DNA from: JAHJHG01 sp964463425
GTDB taxonomy: Bacteria; Patescibacteriota; Microgenomatia; UBA8517
Direction: 5' to 3'
Assembly: GCA_964463425.1 (NCBI GenBank)
Contig: CAYXBV010000011.1
Span: 1-14,303 of the forward strand
Length of the DNA: 14,303 bases
Part shown: positions 13,603 through 14,303 of the stretch, in pieces
Numbering within the stretch: position 1 is the first letter of the stretch
Layout of the letters: the number at the start of each line of letters is the position of its first letter
Notes under the pieces: model-generated
Databases searched by the model: none
What the model was told of the DNA's origin: nothing
Seen by the model: the letters and a program-made list of their open reading frames with translations, nothing else
Translations under genes and position numbers: made by a program

Positions 13603-14040
13603 CTAGAGAATGATGGTTACAGGGCCATCTAATTCTGCACCAATTTCCATATAAGCTCCAAACTCACCTGTTTCCACTTTTATTTCTCTTTCTTTTAGTT
13701 TGTCAATAAAATATTCATAAAGTTCATTAGCTAATTCTGGCTTTCCTGCTTTTATAAACGAAGGTCTATTCCCCTTGCTCGTATCTGCATAAAGAGTGAA
13801 CTGCGAAACAACCAAAATTTCTCCTTCAACATCTTTAATAGACAAATTCATCTTGTCTTCTTTGTCCGACATAATTCTCAACTTCGATACCTTTTCTGCC
13901 AACCTTTCTGCTTCTTCCTTTGTATCTCCTTCAGTTACTCCCATTAATATAAATAGCCCCCTGCCTATCTCTCCTACCACTGCGTCTTTTCCTTTAGCTG
14001 TTACTTTCGCTTTCTTAACTCTTTGGATAACTAACTTCAT
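13603..14040 (-). CDS. dtd: D-aminoacyl-tRNA deacylase
   Basis: Homodimeric enzyme that hydrolyses D-amino acids, and mischarged glycine, from tRNA, protecting translation. At 145 residues it is full length. Conserved elements are the MKLVIQRV start, GLFILMGV, the catalytic SQFTLYAD (79-86), GNRPSF (90-95), TGEFGAYM (124-131) and the Gly-cisPro pair G139-P140 in LDGPVTIIL, where many homologues have NDGPVT. ATG 14038-14040 lies six bases after an extended -10, so the transcript may be leaderless. In many bacteria dtd sits beside rel; here it is in the same neighbourhood but not adjacent. Confidence 0.96.
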   Translation of the reverse strand: MKLVIQRVKKAKVTAKGKDAVVGEIGRGLFILMGVTEGDTKEEAERLAEKVSKLRIMSDKEDKMNLSIKDVEGEILVVSQFTLYADTSKGNRPSFIKAGKPELANELYEYFIDKLKEREIKVETGEFGAYMEIGAELDGPVTIIL

Positions 14041-14046
14041 AAATTC

Positions 14047-14055
14047 ATTTTACCA
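14047..14055 (-). promoter_or_regulatory. Extended -10 promoter of dtd
   Basis: TGGTAAAAT on the minus strand, six bases before the dtd ATG. No -35 is evident. The spacing puts the transcription start at or next to the initiation codon. Confidence 0.5.
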
Positions 14056-14073
14056 GAAATTGTGGGTAATATG

Positions 14074-14082
14074 TGGTATAAT
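14074..14082 (+). promoter_or_regulatory. Extended -10 promoter facing right
   Basis: TGGTATAAT, a perfect -10 with TGn extension, divergent from dtd and directly before the structured region. It probably drives the RNA or a gene beyond the right edge. Expected start near 14089. Confidence 0.55.
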
Positions 14083-14303
14083 GAGCCTGTCTCTTCCAGT
14101 CGCATGGAGTGACACTGTAGCCTCCTTCTAACCACAGGGGTTAAAACAACCCTGTGGCATAAAATAACAGGCTGGTATCGAAAGGCTCGATACAACGGCT
14201 TGCTAAACAAGGAACATTAATATTTTGTAGGGAACCGGGTTGACCAACCTTGCTAATAAAAACAAGTGTTGGCTCCGTTCCACGGGGAGATCTCACCACT
14301 CCT
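14083..14303 (+). ncRNA. Candidate structured RNA or leader, unidentified, cut by window edge
   Basis: No convincing reading frame, but many pairings. AGCCTGT 14084-14090 pairs with ACAGGCT 14167-14173. CCACAGGG 14132-14139 pairs with CCCTGTGG 14150-14157. GTATCG 14175-14180 pairs with CGATAC 14188-14193. CCAACCTTG 14244-14252 pairs with CAAGTGTTGG 14263-14272 (one bulge), enclosed by GGAAC 14231-14235 and GTTCC 14277-14281. GGAGTG 14106-14111 could pair with CACTCC 14297-14302. I cannot match it to tmRNA, RNase P, SRP, 6S or a familiar riboswitch. The strand is inferred from the promoter at 14074. The first stem would start before the expected transcription start, so that stem or the promoter assignment may be wrong. 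Confidence 0.4.

Noticed and set aside
13796..14131. 111-residue plus-strand frame antisense to dtd
   Set aside because: The opposite strand encodes a fully conserved dtd; the frame has no ribosome site and low-complexity Ser/Ile-rich content.
1..14303. TGA recoded to glycine as in some CPR groups
   Set aside because: All genes are full length in the standard code, with no conserved frames interrupted by TGA.
14083..14303. tmRNA, RNase P RNA, SRP RNA or T-box leader
   Set aside because: None of their diagnostic sequences (tRNA-like ends, GAGGAAAGTCC, GGAAGGAAGCAG, GGGTGGTACCGCG) occurs on either strand here.

Overview
The window looks like a chromosomal segment from a small, AT-rich bacterial genome. 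The best guess is a Patescibacteria/CPR lineage, possibly Microgenomates- or Parcubacteria-like. This is inferred from an AspRS without its GAD insertion, a short Rel, small DUF5679, DUF4446 and DUF3048 genes, very tight gene packing and apparently leaderless promoters. All genes read through in the standard code. The sequence is an assembly product: 100 Ns at 10965-11064 are flanked by an exact 55-base duplication.

Left third (1-4638, minus strand): an operon recJ - rel - aspS, coupled by an 8-base overlap and a 12-base gap. aspS runs off the left edge, missing only its last few residues. It lacks the GAD domain. Rel has both HD hydrolase and synthetase domains but stops just after TGS. The plus-strand tRNA CCA-adding enzyme (4673-6022) diverges from recJ across only 34 bases, which carry overlapping opposed -10 boxes.

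Middle (6023-8248): an AT-rich two-gene block on the minus strand, encoding an OLD-like AAA ATPase with a C-terminal Arg-x4-His motif and a small multi-pass membrane protein. It lies between the housekeeping clusters and carries a 39-base imperfect repeat downstream of each gene. This is the most accessory-looking part of the window and a candidate defence or stress module.

Right half (8249-12970, minus strand): one probable operon, DUF4446 protein - DUF3048 protein - HTH/nucleotidyltransferase-like regulator - secD - secF, with a good promoter at 12986-13015. The regulator is split by the artificial gap; collapsing the duplicated 55 bases restores one 194-residue frame. Two small plus-strand genes follow at 13061-13529: a basic protein with a C-terminal membrane anchor and a DUF5679 zinc-ribbon protein. 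A bidirectional hairpin terminator then faces dtd (13603-14040, minus strand). From about 14083 to the right edge there is no credible gene but several strong stem-loops, suggesting an unidentified structured RNA that leaves the window.

Functionally the segment joins protein export (SecDF), stringent response (Rel), recombination and repair (RecJ), and translation and tRNA quality (AspRS, CCA enzyme, Dtd). The set secDF-recJ-rel-dtd-aspS resembles the well-known Bacillus neighbourhood secDF-recJ-apt-rel-dtd-hisS-aspS, with the ATPase/membrane block inserted between secF and recJ.
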